Shown: one piece after another, positions 5,946 to 12,226 of the stretch
Numbering within the stretch: position 1 is the first letter of the stretch
How the letters are laid out: each line of letters starts with the position of its first letter
Source: Pseudomonadota bacterium
Lineage (GTDB): Bacteria > Pseudomonadota > Alphaproteobacteria > Sphingomonadales > Sphingomonadaceae
Assembly (NCBI GenBank): GCA_023423775.1
Contig: JAFAEZ010000153.1
Location: 1-12,232, forward strand
Length of the DNA: 12,232 nt
Direction: 5' to 3'
Notes under the pieces: generated by a model
The model's input: the letters and a program-made list of their open reading frames with translations, nothing else
What the model was told of the DNA's origin: nothing
The model's database searches: none
Program-made: the position numbers and the translations under genes

Positions 5946-6385
5946 ATCGGATGCTCGACGACGTTGAGCGACGGCGATTCCTTATAGACCCAGCCCGAGA
6001 AAACGCGCTGGAACTGTCCCTTGGGGTTGCGCACGTCGACCTGGACGAAGGCGCCGGTCAGCCGCTGCGCCTCCCATGGCGCGGTCGTCTCGCAGGCGCG
6101 CAGGCGAACGATGACGTCGCCAGCGCGCAGCGCCTGGCCCGGCTTCATCGTCAGGTCGCGCGAGATGCCGTTGCGCTTGTTCAGAAGGCCGATCACCGCG
6201 ACGCGGTCCTTCATCGGCGTCGTCCCCGGCGCGATCTCGGTCACGGTCTGCGGAATGTCGACCGTATCGGGCTCCGGCTCGGCCTCGGCTTTCGCCTTGC
6301 CCTGGTCGGCGGGAAGGTCGTCGCGATTGCACCCGGCAAGCGCGGTCATGCCGATCAGGCAGGCGATCATCAATGTGCGCGTCAC
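5750..6385 (-). CDS. DUF2155 domain lipoprotein
   Basis: A 211-residue protein of unknown function. Residues 1-19 form a lipoprotein signal with lipobox LAGC (Cys19). An Ala/Glu/Pro linker follows (about 28-45), then the DUF2155 domain (about 58-157) with its landmarks RLRACETTAPWE (95-106), QVDV (115-118) and VFSGWVYKESPSLNVVEHP (128-146), and paired cysteines C98 and C155. Known members are envelope proteins of alphaproteobacteria, and a periplasmic location fits. A low-complexity Pro/Ala/Glu/Thr tail (about 160-211) overlaps the end of aat. The GTG start at 6385 overlaps the stop of the MlaD-like gene as GTGA, so translation is coupled to it. Mature function cannot be stated. Confidence 0.93.
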   Translation of the reverse strand: MTRTLMIACLIGMTALAGCNRDDLPADQGKAKAEAEPEPDTVDIPQTVTEIAPGTTPMKDRVAVIGLLNKRNGISRDLTMKPGQALRAGDVIVRLRACETTAPWEAQRLTGAFVQVDVRNPKGQFQRVFSGWVYKESPSLNVVEHPIYDVWPKSCAMTHPEAAPSAVRAGSAPKSRSSAPNSAPAAQPEAAPTTPEPETTPPAAAEANIAT

Positions 6386-6903
6386 TGGGCCGGTGCCTCT
6401 TCCATCGTGCCGAGGCCGTCCTGCTCGGGCGCGCCGCTCTTGCCGCTGTCGTCGCCGCTGCGGTTGATGACCGATCCGATCAGCCCCATCATGTCGACCG
6501 AGCCCTGCGTGTCGAGGATCGTGTCGCCCTGCTTCAGCGGGACTTCCGATCCGCCGGGAAGCAAGGCTATATAGGAGCCGCCGAGCAGTCCTTCGGCGGT
6601 GATCGCCGCGCTGCTGTCGGAGGGGATACGGACATTGCGGTCCAGCGCCAGCGTCAGTTCGGCCTGGTAGCTTTGCGGATCGAGGCGTTGCGCCGCGACC
6701 GTGCCGACCTTGAGGCCGGCGACGCGGACGTCGGTGCCGACAGAAACGCCGGACGCGGCCGGGAACAGCGCCTTTACCTCCATCGCGTCGGGCATGCCGC
6801 CGCCGGTGCGCCCCCAGGCGAAGAGGATGAACCAGACCGCGAGAATGACGACCAGCAGCCCGACCACGGCCTCGAGGACGTTATCGCGGAGAAGGCCGCG
6901 CAT
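6382..6903 (-). CDS. mlaD: MlaD family protein (MCE domain, phospholipid transport)
   Basis: A 173-residue protein with a single N-terminal membrane anchor (about 11-30), then one MCE/MlaD domain (about 40-118) containing VGTDVRVAGLKVGTV (55-69) and ITAEGLLGGSYIAL (101-114). MlaD forms a hexameric lipid channel on the MlaFEB transporter in the inner membrane, moving phospholipids between inner and outer membrane. The C-terminus (about 120-173) has a predicted short helix and an acidic/Gly tail. Length is close to E. coli MlaD. No mlaE, mlaF, mlaB or mlaC is adjacent, so the ATPase and permease must be encoded elsewhere. ATG 6903 is two bases after the NDUFA12-like stop, and its own stop overlaps the DUF2155 start. 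Neighbours suggest a conserved alphaproteobacterial operon. Confidence 0.93.
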   Translation of the reverse strand: MRGLLRDNVLEAVVGLLVVILAVWFILFAWGRTGGGMPDAMEVKALFPAASGVSVGTDVRVAGLKVGTVAAQRLDPQSYQAELTLALDRNVRIPSDSSAAITAEGLLGGSYIALLPGGSEVPLKQGDTILDTQGSVDMMGLIGSVINRSGDDSGKSGAPEQDGLGTMEEAPAQ

Positions 6904-6905
6904 GC

Positions 6906-7286
6906 TTATTCGGGAGTCCAGGCCTGATAGTCGCCGCTCGCCGCTTGGCGCTGGCCGCCCCGCTCGAGGGCGCCGGACGGCCGATAGGCGCGCGGCGTAC
7001 CGGTGAGGTTGCCGGTGGCCGGCTTGGCGAATTTGGGAACCGGCGGCAGCGCCTCATCGGGCAGGCCGTCGATCTGGCGGTGCATCCAGCTGAACCATTC
7101 GGGCGGGATGCGGCTGGAATCGTTGGGGCCGTTATAGATCACCCAGCGCCGATCGCCCTTCTTCGAGCGATAATAGACGTTGCCGAGCGAATCGGTGCCC
7201 ACGCGCTCGCCGTTGCGCCAGCTCCACAGCGAGGTGCCGAGCGTCGCGCCCTCCCACCACGTGAAAATCTTCTTCAAGAGACCCAT
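6906..7286 (-). CDS. NADH:ubiquinone oxidoreductase accessory subunit, NDUFA12 family
   Basis: A 126-residue homologue of mitochondrial NDUFA12 (B17.2), a supernumerary complex I subunit found in alphaproteobacteria. Landmarks are WWEGATLGT (11-19), GNVYYRSK (35-42), RRWVIYNGPNDSSRIPPEW (46-64) and WMHR (67-70). The C-terminal third is Pro/Gly-rich and contains the usual PYRP-like motif as RAYRPSG. The protein binds the peripheral arm near the quinone site and helps assembly. Its stop is two bases before the mlaD start, so it heads or sits inside a compact operon with mlaD and DUF2155, although it has no direct functional tie to them. The ATG has no good Shine-Dalgarno but the start fits family length. 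Confidence 0.95.
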   Translation of the reverse strand: MGLLKKIFTWWEGATLGTSLWSWRNGERVGTDSLGNVYYRSKKGDRRWVIYNGPNDSSRIPPEWFSWMHRQIDGLPDEALPPVPKFAKPATGNLTGTPRAYRPSGALERGGQRQAASGDYQAWTPE

Positions 7287-7312
7287 GGCGGCTCGCCTAG
7301 CCTCGAAGGGCC

Positions 7313-7345
7313 GGGCGGCGCAAGTGTTGAAGAGTGCGCCCGCCC
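7313..7345 (-). terminator. GC-rich hairpin after the DUF192 gene
   Basis: Arms GGGCGGCGCA (7313-7322) and TGCGCCCGCCC (7335-7345) pair over 10 bases with one bulged base around a 12-base loop. It lies 10 bases past the DUF192 stop on the minus strand. No T-tract follows, so it may be a weak terminator, an mRNA-stabilising structure, or neither. Confidence 0.35.
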
Positions 7346-7355
7346 TCCCGGTGGC

Positions 7356-7850
7356 TCACGGCCGGGGGCCGCCCGCCCAGCTGACTCGGGCGCTCTCGTC
7401 GATCCCCAATTCGGCGGCCCGCCCGCCGGCAATCTCGAGCACGGCGGCTACGGGCTCGCTGACGCCTTCGGGATCGAGCGAATGCGGCACCGTGTTCGCC
7501 GCGATGCGCGCGATCGTGCCGTCGGCGCGCACGAACAGCATGTCGAGCGGGATCAAAGTGTTCTTCATCCAGAAGCTGGCCGGACGCGGCGGATCGAACG
7601 GGAAGACCATGCCGCGGTTCGGGCCCAGCGATTCGCGGAACATCAGGCCTTGCGCCTGCTCCTCGGGGCTGGCGGCGACCTCGACCTGGAACCGGTGGAC
7701 TTTCGCTCCGCTGCGTATCTCGAGCGGGATCACCGCCAGCCCGGACTGCGAAAGCGCTCCCGATTGCGCGACCGGCGCCTGCGGCTCCGCAGTGCATGCG
7801 GAAGCGGCCGTGGCGAGAGCCGCCGCGATCATGATGCGAGGCAGGATCAT
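7356..7850 (-). CDS. DUF192 family exported protein
   Basis: A 164-residue protein. The N-terminal 19 residues form a signal ending ASAC, a plausible but non-ideal lipobox with Cys19; an ordinary signal peptide is the alternative. The DUF192 domain runs from about 40 to 158 with its hallmarks QGLMFRESL (67-75), GMVFPFD (80-86) and SFWMKNTLIPLDMLF (92-106). The family is small, mostly extracytoplasmic and functionally uncharacterised. ATG 7850 overlaps the stop of the cold-shock gene as ATGA, which supports this start over the longer frame running back into that gene. The stop is 69 bases from the NDUFA12-like start on the same strand. Confidence 0.93.
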   Translation of the reverse strand: MILPRIMIAAALATAASACTAEPQAPVAQSGALSQSGLAVIPLEIRSGAKVHRFQVEVAASPEEQAQGLMFRESLGPNRGMVFPFDPPRPASFWMKNTLIPLDMLFVRADGTIARIAANTVPHSLDPEGVSEPVAAVLEIAGGRAAELGIDESARVSWAGGPRP

Positions 7851-8464
7851 CGCGCTTCGACCGCGACCGCCAGCGGCCCCTTCCGCCCTTCGGCGATGCG
7901 GGCGCGGAGCGGCTGCTCGGGGATCAGATCGGCGAGGCCGCCTTTGCGCACCGTTTCCATATGGATGAAGATGTCCTCCGAATCGCCTTCCTCGCGGACG
8001 AGGAAGCCGTAGCCCTTCAGGCGGTTGAACCACTTCACCTTGACTGGCTCGAAATCGCCGGCCTGGTCAAGCAGGGCCACGGGATCGACCCGCTCGCCCG
8101 CCGCACCCTTGGCCCGGTTCGCCTCGGGAATGACGGCATGGGTGAGATCGATCGACAGCACCTTGCGCGCCTGCAGGCCGCGCTCCTGTTCGGCGACCAG
8201 GCATTCGACGATCGCGCCCTCGGGAAGGCTGCGCCGGTCATGCTCCTTGAGCACGCTGAAATGGACGAGGATGTCGCCTTCGGCCTGGTCGCTGACGAGG
8301 AAGCCGAAGCCGCGGGTTGCGTCGAACCATTTCATCGTGCCGGTGAGCCTCAGCAGCCCGTCCTCGGCAGCATCCGCCGGCCGCATAGGCTCGGCGCCCG
8401 GCACGTCGGCCTTGTGATCCTCGACGAGCATGTCCCCACGCGACTTCATTAACGGCTGGTCCAC
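7847..8464 (-). CDS. Tandem cold-shock domain protein
   Basis: Up to 205 residues with two cold-shock domains, nucleic-acid-binding OB folds. Domain 1 (about 37-106) carries GTMKWFDATRGFGF with RNP1 RGFGFL (51-56) and RNP2 DILVHFS (64-70). Domain 2 (about 139-203) carries VKVKWFNRLKGYGFL (141-155) and DIFIHME (164-170). A charged linker (about 107-138) joins them. Two-domain CspA-type proteins are common in alphaproteobacteria, probably as RNA chaperones or transcription antiterminators in the cytoplasm. The start is uncertain: GTG 8464, ATG 8449 and ATG 8431 are all possible and none has a clear Shine-Dalgarno; the widest frame is given. It is coupled to the DUF192 gene by ATGA. The spacer to recX is 63 bases. 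Confidence 0.92.
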   Translation of the reverse strand: MDQPLMKSRGDMLVEDHKADVPGAEPMRPADAAEDGLLRLTGTMKWFDATRGFGFLVSDQAEGDILVHFSVLKEHDRRSLPEGAIVECLVAEQERGLQARKVLSIDLTHAVIPEANRAKGAAGERVDPVALLDQAGDFEPVKVKWFNRLKGYGFLVREEGDSEDIFIHMETVRKGGLADLIPEQPLRARIAEGRKGPLAVAVEAR

Positions 8465-8527
8465 TACAAAGCTAAGCTAAGGAGTATCACGCATTCGCCG
8501 TTCTTGGGAACCGTTTTACCGTTATTT

Positions 8528-9082
8528 TTAAGCGTTGTCGCAATCCGGGATATCGTCGGGCGACAAGTTAAGTACGGCGCGCGCGACTTCGGGCGCGTGA
8601 CCGGCCCTCATCATTGCACCGAACGCCTTTTGTCGCAGGGCATGGTCCATATTACTTTCGGCGTAGGGCCCGATGCGCTTGCGACGGGCGAAGCGAAGCG
8701 CCGCCGCCATCGCGCCATCTTGGACCTGCTCGCGGGCTTCGGCGGAATCCTCGTCCGCGATCCCGGCCGCGCGCAACGCCTCGTTTACGCGCCGCGCACC
8801 ATAGCCGCGCCGGTGCAGCGCGCCGGCGCGGGCCACCGCGAAGGCGGCATCGTCGACATAGCCGAAGCCGGCCAGCCGCTCGACGAGGCTGTCGACGGGA
8901 GCGGCCCCCTCCCCGTCCCAGCCGCGCTCCTTGAGCTTCCGGGCAAGATAGGACTTGAGCTTGGCCCGGCTGGTCGCGTAGCGACCGACATAGTGCAGGG
9001 CCAGCCGCTGTAGCGCCTCGGCGTCGAGCGGCGGGCGGGGCTTTTTTGGTCGATCTGGGGTCACGCGCCATGATTGTGCCAT
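8528..9082 (-). CDS. recX: Regulatory protein RecX
   Basis: A 184-residue RecX-family protein. RecX binds RecA filaments and limits recombinase activity in DNA repair in the cytoplasm. Features seen: LQRLALHYVGRYATSRAKLKSYL-type helical repeat near 24-46, KLKERGW (49-55), VERLAGFGYVDDAAFA (67-82) and YGARRVNEALRAAGI (94-108), all typical of the tandem three-helix repeats. A basic Pro/Lys N-terminal tail precedes them (7-18). Length is ordinary. recA is not in the window, as is common in alphaproteobacteria where recX is separated from it. ATG 9082 is taken; GTG in frame at codon 7 is an alternative, since neither has a strong ribosome site. It is divergent from the acyl-AMP ligase gene, 102 bases apart. 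Confidence 0.9.
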   Translation of the reverse strand: MAQSWRVTPDRPKKPRPPLDAEALQRLALHYVGRYATSRAKLKSYLARKLKERGWDGEGAAPVDSLVERLAGFGYVDDAAFAVARAGALHRRGYGARRVNEALRAAGIADEDSAEAREQVQDGAMAAALRFARRKRIGPYAESNMDHALRQKAFGAMMRAGHAPEVARAVLNLSPDDIPDCDNA

Positions 9083-9184
9083 AGTCGGGCCAGAATATGA
9101 ACGCGCCTTGTGCCGTAAGACGGGAGCCGAACGAAGAGCGCCCGCGCACGTCAGGCGCCCGAGATAGTAAGGATTTTACCCGCA
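9083..9184. promoter_or_regulatory. Divergent spacer between recX and the acyl-AMP ligase gene
   Basis: A 102-base spacer expected to hold promoters for both directions. An AAGGA (9169-9173) lies eleven bases before the GTG start of the ligase. I cannot pick out a convincing -35/-10 pair or a LexA-type box for recX. Confidence 0.4.
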
Positions 9185-10960
9185 GTGCTCCATCAAGGTG
9201 AAGCCACGCTCCGCAAGCCCGCAGCCAATGCCGAGCTTGTTCCGACCCCCAGCGTCGATGCGCTCCCGCGCCGTTTTTCCGATTTCCGCACGCTCGGCGA
9301 GGCGCTCGATTACGCCGCCCAGGGCGAAAAGGGCCTCAACTTCCACGATCCGCGCGGCGTGCTGACGCGGCCTTATCCTTATTCCGAGCTTCGCCAGGAT
9401 GCGCTGGACACGGCCTACCGGCTGATCGCGCATGGCGTGCAGCCGGGCGACCGGGTCGCCCTGATCGCCGAGACCGGTCCCGATTTCGCCGCGCTCTTCT
9501 TCGGCGTCGTCTATGCCGGCGCCTGGCCCGTGCCGCTGCCGCTGCCGACCTCGTTCGGCGGCAAGGATAGCTATATCGACCAGTTGAGCGTGCAGCTGAA
9601 GAGCTCCGACCCGAGCCTGCTCTTCTTCCCGGCCGAACTCACCGCCATGGCCGGCGCAGCCGCCGAAGCGGTCGGCGTCGAGGGGATCGACTGGGAGAGC
9701 TTCGCCGCCCGCCCCGCGAAGCCCGCTCCGCTGCCCGAGGCCCAGCCGGACGATATCGCCTATCTGCAATATTCGAGCGGCTCGACCCGCTTCCCGCACG
9801 GCGTCGCGGTCACCCACCACGCTTTGCTCAACAATCTCGCGGCCCATGCCCATGCGACCCAGATCGGCGGTAACGACCGCTGCGTCTCGTGGCTGCCCTG
9901 GTATCACGACATGGGCCTGGTCGGCTGCTTCCTCTCGCCGATGGCGAGCCAGGTCTCGACCGATTATCTGAAGACCGAGGATTTCGCCCGCCGTCCGCTC
10001 GCCTGGCTCGACCTCATCAGCCGCAACGAAGGCACGACGCTCAGCTACTCGCCCACCTTCGGCTACGACATCTGCGCGCGCCGCATCGGCAGCCAGAGCA
10101 AGGTTTCGGAACGCTTCGACCTGTCGCGCTGGCGCATCGCCGGCAACGGTGCCGACATGATCCGCCCGGACGTGATGCAGGCGTTCGTCGACGCCTTTGC
10201 CGAGGCCGGCTTCCAGGCTTCGAGCTTCCTGCCCAGCTACGGTCTTGCCGAAGCGACTCTGGCGGTGTCGATCATGCCCCCGGGCGAAGGCATCGTCGTC
10301 GAGCTGGTCGAGGAGACCTTGCTCTCGGGCGGCGGCGCCGCCGACCGCGAGCGCCCGCAACGCTATCGCGCGATCGTCAATTGCGGCAAGCCGGTCCGCG
10401 ACATGGAGGTCGCGATCCGCGACGACGACGGCCAGGACCTGCCCGACCGAGCGATCGGCAAGGTCTACGCCCGCGGCCCCTCGATCATGCATTCCTATTT
10501 CCGCGACGAGGAGGCGACCAAGGCCTGCCTCAGCGCCGACGGTTGGCTCGACACCGGCGACATGGGCTATTTGTCGGGCGGCTACATCTACATCGTCGGC
10601 CGCGCCAAGGACATGATCATCATCAACGGCAAGAATCACTGGCCGCAGGACATCGAGTGGGCGGTCGAGCAGCTCCCCGGTTTCAAGGCCGGCGACATCG
10701 CCGCTTTCTCGATCACCACGCCGGGCGGCGAGGAGACGCCGGCGGTGCTGGTCCAGTGCCGCACGTCGGACGCCGAGGAGCGCGGCCGGCTGCGCGACGA
10801 GATTCGCGAGCGCGTGCGCGCCATCACCGGCATGCATTGCGTCGTCGAACTGGTCCCGCCGCGCACCTTGCCGCGCACCAGCTCGGGCAAATTGTCGCGC
10901 GCCAAGGCCCGCAATCTCTATCTGTCGGGCGAGATCCAGCCTTACGATATCGCCGCCTGA
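9185..10960 (+). CDS. Fatty acyl-AMP ligase / acyl-CoA synthetase family (AMP-forming)
   Basis: A 591-residue ANL-superfamily adenylating enzyme of the fatty acyl-AMP ligase type. Such enzymes activate a fatty acid with ATP and pass it to an acyl carrier protein or CoA. Landmarks: P-loop region QYSSGSTRFPHGV (195-207), SWLPWYHDMGLVGCFLSPM (about 239-257, typical of FAALs), LPSYGLAEATL (about 349-359), TGD (457-459), hinge region VGRAKDMIIINGKNHWPQD, and catalytic Lys569 in RTSSGKLSRAK. The N-terminal domain spans about 1-475 and the mobile C-terminal domain about 475-591. The P-loop differs from the usual STGxPKG: R202 replaces Gly and H205 replaces Lys. GTG start chosen; no in-frame ATG occurs for well over 100 codons. 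No acyl carrier protein, polyketide synthase or sphingolipid gene adjoins it. Confidence 0.9.
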   Translation: MLHQGEATLRKPAANAELVPTPSVDALPRRFSDFRTLGEALDYAAQGEKGLNFHDPRGVLTRPYPYSELRQDALDTAYRLIAHGVQPGDRVALIAETGPDFAALFFGVVYAGAWPVPLPLPTSFGGKDSYIDQLSVQLKSSDPSLLFFPAELTAMAGAAAEAVGVEGIDWESFAARPAKPAPLPEAQPDDIAYLQYSSGSTRFPHGVAVTHHALLNNLAAHAHATQIGGNDRCVSWLPWYHDMGLVGCFLSPMASQVSTDYLKTEDFARRPLAWLDLISRNEGTTLSYSPTFGYDICARRIGSQSKVSERFDLSRWRIAGNGADMIRPDVMQAFVDAFAEAGFQASSFLPSYGLAEATLAVSIMPPGEGIVVELVEETLLSGGGAADRERPQRYRAIVNCGKPVRDMEVAIRDDDGQDLPDRAIGKVYARGPSIMHSYFRDEEATKACLSADGWLDTGDMGYLSGGYIYIVGRAKDMIIINGKNHWPQDIEWAVEQLPGFKAGDIAAFSITTPGGEETPAVLVQCRTSDAEERGRLRDEIRERVRAITGMHCVVELVPPRTLPRTSSGKLSRAKARNLYLSGEIQPYDIAA

Positions 10961-10972
10961 GCCTCGCCCCTT

Positions 10973-11005
10973 GCGCCGCCCAGAACCGGGGGCTAAGGGG
11001 GCGGC
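10973..11005 (+). terminator. Weak hairpin after the acyl-AMP ligase gene
   Basis: Arms GCCGCCC (10975-10981) and GGGCGGC (10999-11005) could pair around a 17-base loop in the 51-base gap between the ligase stop and tRNA-Trp. No T-tract follows. A possible transcription end for the ligase gene, but as likely chance in this GC-rich gap. Confidence 0.25.
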
Positions 11006-11011
11006 GGCTCT

Positions 11012-11087
11012 AGGAGTGTAGCTCAGTTGGTAGAGCATCGGTCTCCAAAACCGAGGGCCGTGGGTTCGAGTCCCTCCACTCCTGCCA
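11012..11087 (+). tRNA. tRNA-Trp (anticodon CCA)
   Basis: A full cloverleaf: acceptor stem 11012-11018 with 11077-11083 (seven Watson-Crick pairs), D arm 11021-11036, anticodon stem 11038-11042 with 11050-11054, loop CTCCAAA with anticodon CCA at 11045-11047, five-base variable loop, T arm 11060-11076 with TTCGAGT loop. The discriminator is G and the 3' CCA is encoded (11085-11087). One T-stem pair is T-T (11061 with 11075). It stands just upstream of secE-nusG, the classical tRNA-Trp-secE-nusG arrangement of bacteria. Confidence 0.98.
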
Positions 11088-11091
11088 TTCC

Positions 11092-11135
11092 CTCCGCCGC
11101 AGCGCGACGCCCTCGCGGCCCGCGCCGCGGCGGAG
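11092..11135 (+). terminator. Long hairpin directly after tRNA-Trp
   Basis: Nine-base perfect arms CTCCGCCGC (11092-11100) and GCGGCGGAG (11127-11135), with a further GCGCG/CGCGC pairing inside after one mismatch. It begins four bases after the tRNA CCA. No T-tract follows, so either a factor-assisted terminator or a structure guiding 3' processing. Confidence 0.45.
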
Positions 11136-11267
11136 ACGCTTCCCCCACTTGGCGGCACGCGAACAGGGCCTTGCCCGTCGCCGCGTCCGCGCCTAAGTCG
11201 GGCGCACGAACACAGCCCGGCGGCCTCGTCTCCGGGTGTCAGGCAAGGTCGGGCGGCGACGGCGGAA

Positions 11268-11292
11268 AAGGCCGATGCGCGGCCCCGGCCTT
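11268..11292 (+). terminator. Terminator- or attenuator-like hairpin before secE
   Basis: Arms AAGGCCG (11268-11274) and CGGCCTT (11286-11292) enclose an 11-base loop and are followed by ATTG, giving a CCTTATT end. It stops 27 bases before the secE GTG, too near for a separate promoter to fit easily, so attenuation of transcription entering secE is one reading. Confidence 0.4.
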
Positions 11293-11319
11293 ATTGCTGT
11301 TGAACGAAGAGGGTGAAGA

Positions 11320-11517
11320 GTGGCCAAGGTCAGTCCCGGTGAATTTCTGCGGCAGGTCCGCGCCGAAACCGCGAAAGTGGTGTGGCCGACCCGCAAGGAA
11401 ACCATGACCACGGCGGTGATGGTGGTGATCATGACCACCCTGCTCGGCCTCTTCTTCTTCGGCGTCGATTCGGCGTTCAGCGCGATCGTCAAGGCGCTGC
11501 TCGGCCTGCTGAGCTAA
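11320..11517 (+). CDS. secE: Preprotein translocase subunit SecE
   Basis: A 65-residue short SecE with one membrane span (about 30-54), the usual form outside enterobacteria. It clamps SecY in the inner-membrane translocon. The conserved amphipathic segment before the span is clear: ETAKVVWPTRKET (16-28). The GTG start is preceded by GAAGAGGG (11306-11313), six bases away, and the protein then begins MAKVSPGEFL, a normal start. nusG follows after 20 bases, so the two are an operon. Confidence 0.96.
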   Translation: MAKVSPGEFLRQVRAETAKVVWPTRKETMTTAVMVVIMTTLLGLFFFGVDSAFSAIVKALLGLLS

Positions 11518-11537
11518 GCGCAAGGAACCGGAAATCT

Positions 11538-12077
11538 ATGTCTCGCTGGTACATCATCCACGCTTATTCGGGCTTCGAGAACAAGGTGCGCGACGCGATC
11601 GTCACCGAGGCGCAGCGGCTCGGCCTCGAGCAGCTCGTCGAGGCGGTCGAGGTCCCGACCGAGAAGGTCACCGAGGTCCGCCGCGGCAAGAAGGTCACGA
11701 GCGACCGCAAATTCTTCCCCGGCTACGTGCTCGCCAAGCTGGCGATGAACGACGACGTCTACCACCTCGTCAAGAACACGCCCAAGGGCACCGGCTTCCT
11801 CGGTTCGTCCGGCAAGCCGCAGCCGATCAGCGAGGCCGAGGCCGCGCGCATCCTCAACACCAAGGACGAGGCCGCCGCCGCCGCGCCCAAGACCAAGGTC
11901 AGCGTCGACTATGAGATCGGCGACCAGGTCAAGGTGCTCGAGGGACCGTTCGCGAGCTTCAACGGCATCGTCGAGGAACTCGATTTCGACCGCGGCCGCG
12001 TCAAGGTCGGCGTGTCGATCTTCGGCCGCGCCACCCCGGTCGAGCTCGAGTTCGAGCAGGTGGAATTGTGGAAGTAA
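11538..12077 (+). CDS. nusG: Transcription termination/antitermination protein NusG
   Basis: A 179-residue NusG of ordinary length. It binds RNA polymerase through its N-terminal NGN domain (about 3-110), beginning RWYIIHAYSGFENKV, with RKFFPGYVLAK (57-67) and KNTPKGTGFLG (79-89) as hallmarks. The C-terminal KOW domain (about 126-179) with GDQVKVLEGPFASFNGIVEE contacts Rho or ribosomal protein S10 (NusE). An Ala-rich linker (112-117) joins them. AAGGAA (11522-11527) sits ten bases before the ATG. The gene is normally followed by rplK, which would lie just past the window; a terminator and repeats come first. Confidence 0.98.
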   Translation: MSRWYIIHAYSGFENKVRDAIVTEAQRLGLEQLVEAVEVPTEKVTEVRRGKKVTSDRKFFPGYVLAKLAMNDDVYHLVKNTPKGTGFLGSSGKPQPISEAEAARILNTKDEAAAAAPKTKVSVDYEIGDQVKVLEGPFASFNGIVEELDFDRGRVKVGVSIFGRATPVELEFEQVELWK

Positions 12078-12082
12078 CTGCC

Positions 12083-12135
12083 ATCCCGGACCTGATCCGG
12101 GATCCATGGCACCAGATCCACCCGGCTTCCGCCGG
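12083..12135. repeat. Palindromic intergenic repeat after nusG
   Basis: Two adjacent stem-loops: ATCCCGGA (12083-12090) with TCCGGGAT (12096-12103), a perfect eight-base stem with a five-base loop, and CCGGC (12122-12126) with GCCGG (12131-12135). The first palindrome with the following CCATGGC resembles a dispersed element I remember from many sphingomonad intergenic regions, whose conceptual translation gives the peptide WIPDQVRD. Only one copy is in the window, so the repeat claim rests on memory, not on a search. Confidence 0.6.
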
Positions 12136-12142
12136 AAAACGC

Positions 12143-12169
12143 AAGGCCGGGGCGCATGCTCCGGCCTTT
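12143..12169 (+). terminator. Probable rho-independent terminator of secE-nusG
   Basis: A strong stem: AAGGCCGG (12143-12150) pairs with CCGGCCTT (12161-12168) and extends by one G-T and two further pairs to a GCAT loop. It ends in TTTGTCGTT. The T-run is short, but this is the best terminator in the window and lies 65 bases past the nusG stop. Confidence 0.65.
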
Positions 12170-12186
12170 GTCGTTGGCGGAATCGT

Positions 12187-12226
12187 CGCCCCGGCACCGC
12201 CGATGGCGGTGAAGGGCGCCGGGGCG
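12187..12226. other. Nested perfect inverted repeat at window end
   Basis: Outer arms CGCCCCGGC (12187-12195) and GCCGGGGCG (12218-12226) pair over nine bases. Directly inside, ACCGCC (12196-12201) pairs with GGCGGT (12205-12210) around GAT, leaving a seven-base bulge on the 3' side. It could be a second terminator, a leader structure of the gene beyond the window, or another repeat. Confidence 0.5.

Larger units (their letters stand above)
11088..11319 (+). promoter_or_regulatory. Spacer between tRNA-Trp and secE
   Basis: A 232-base stretch with no gene I can support. It holds the hairpin at 11092-11135 and a second one at 11268-11292. A weak promoter-like pair, TTGCCC then TAAGTC about 17 bases apart (roughly 11171-11199), could serve secE-nusG; it is only a candidate. 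Confidence 0.35.

Noticed and set aside
9176..11158. A 660-residue open frame antisense to the acyl-AMP ligase and across tRNA-Trp
   Set aside because: It crosses a tRNA gene, has shadow-type composition, and mirrors an intact adenylating enzyme.
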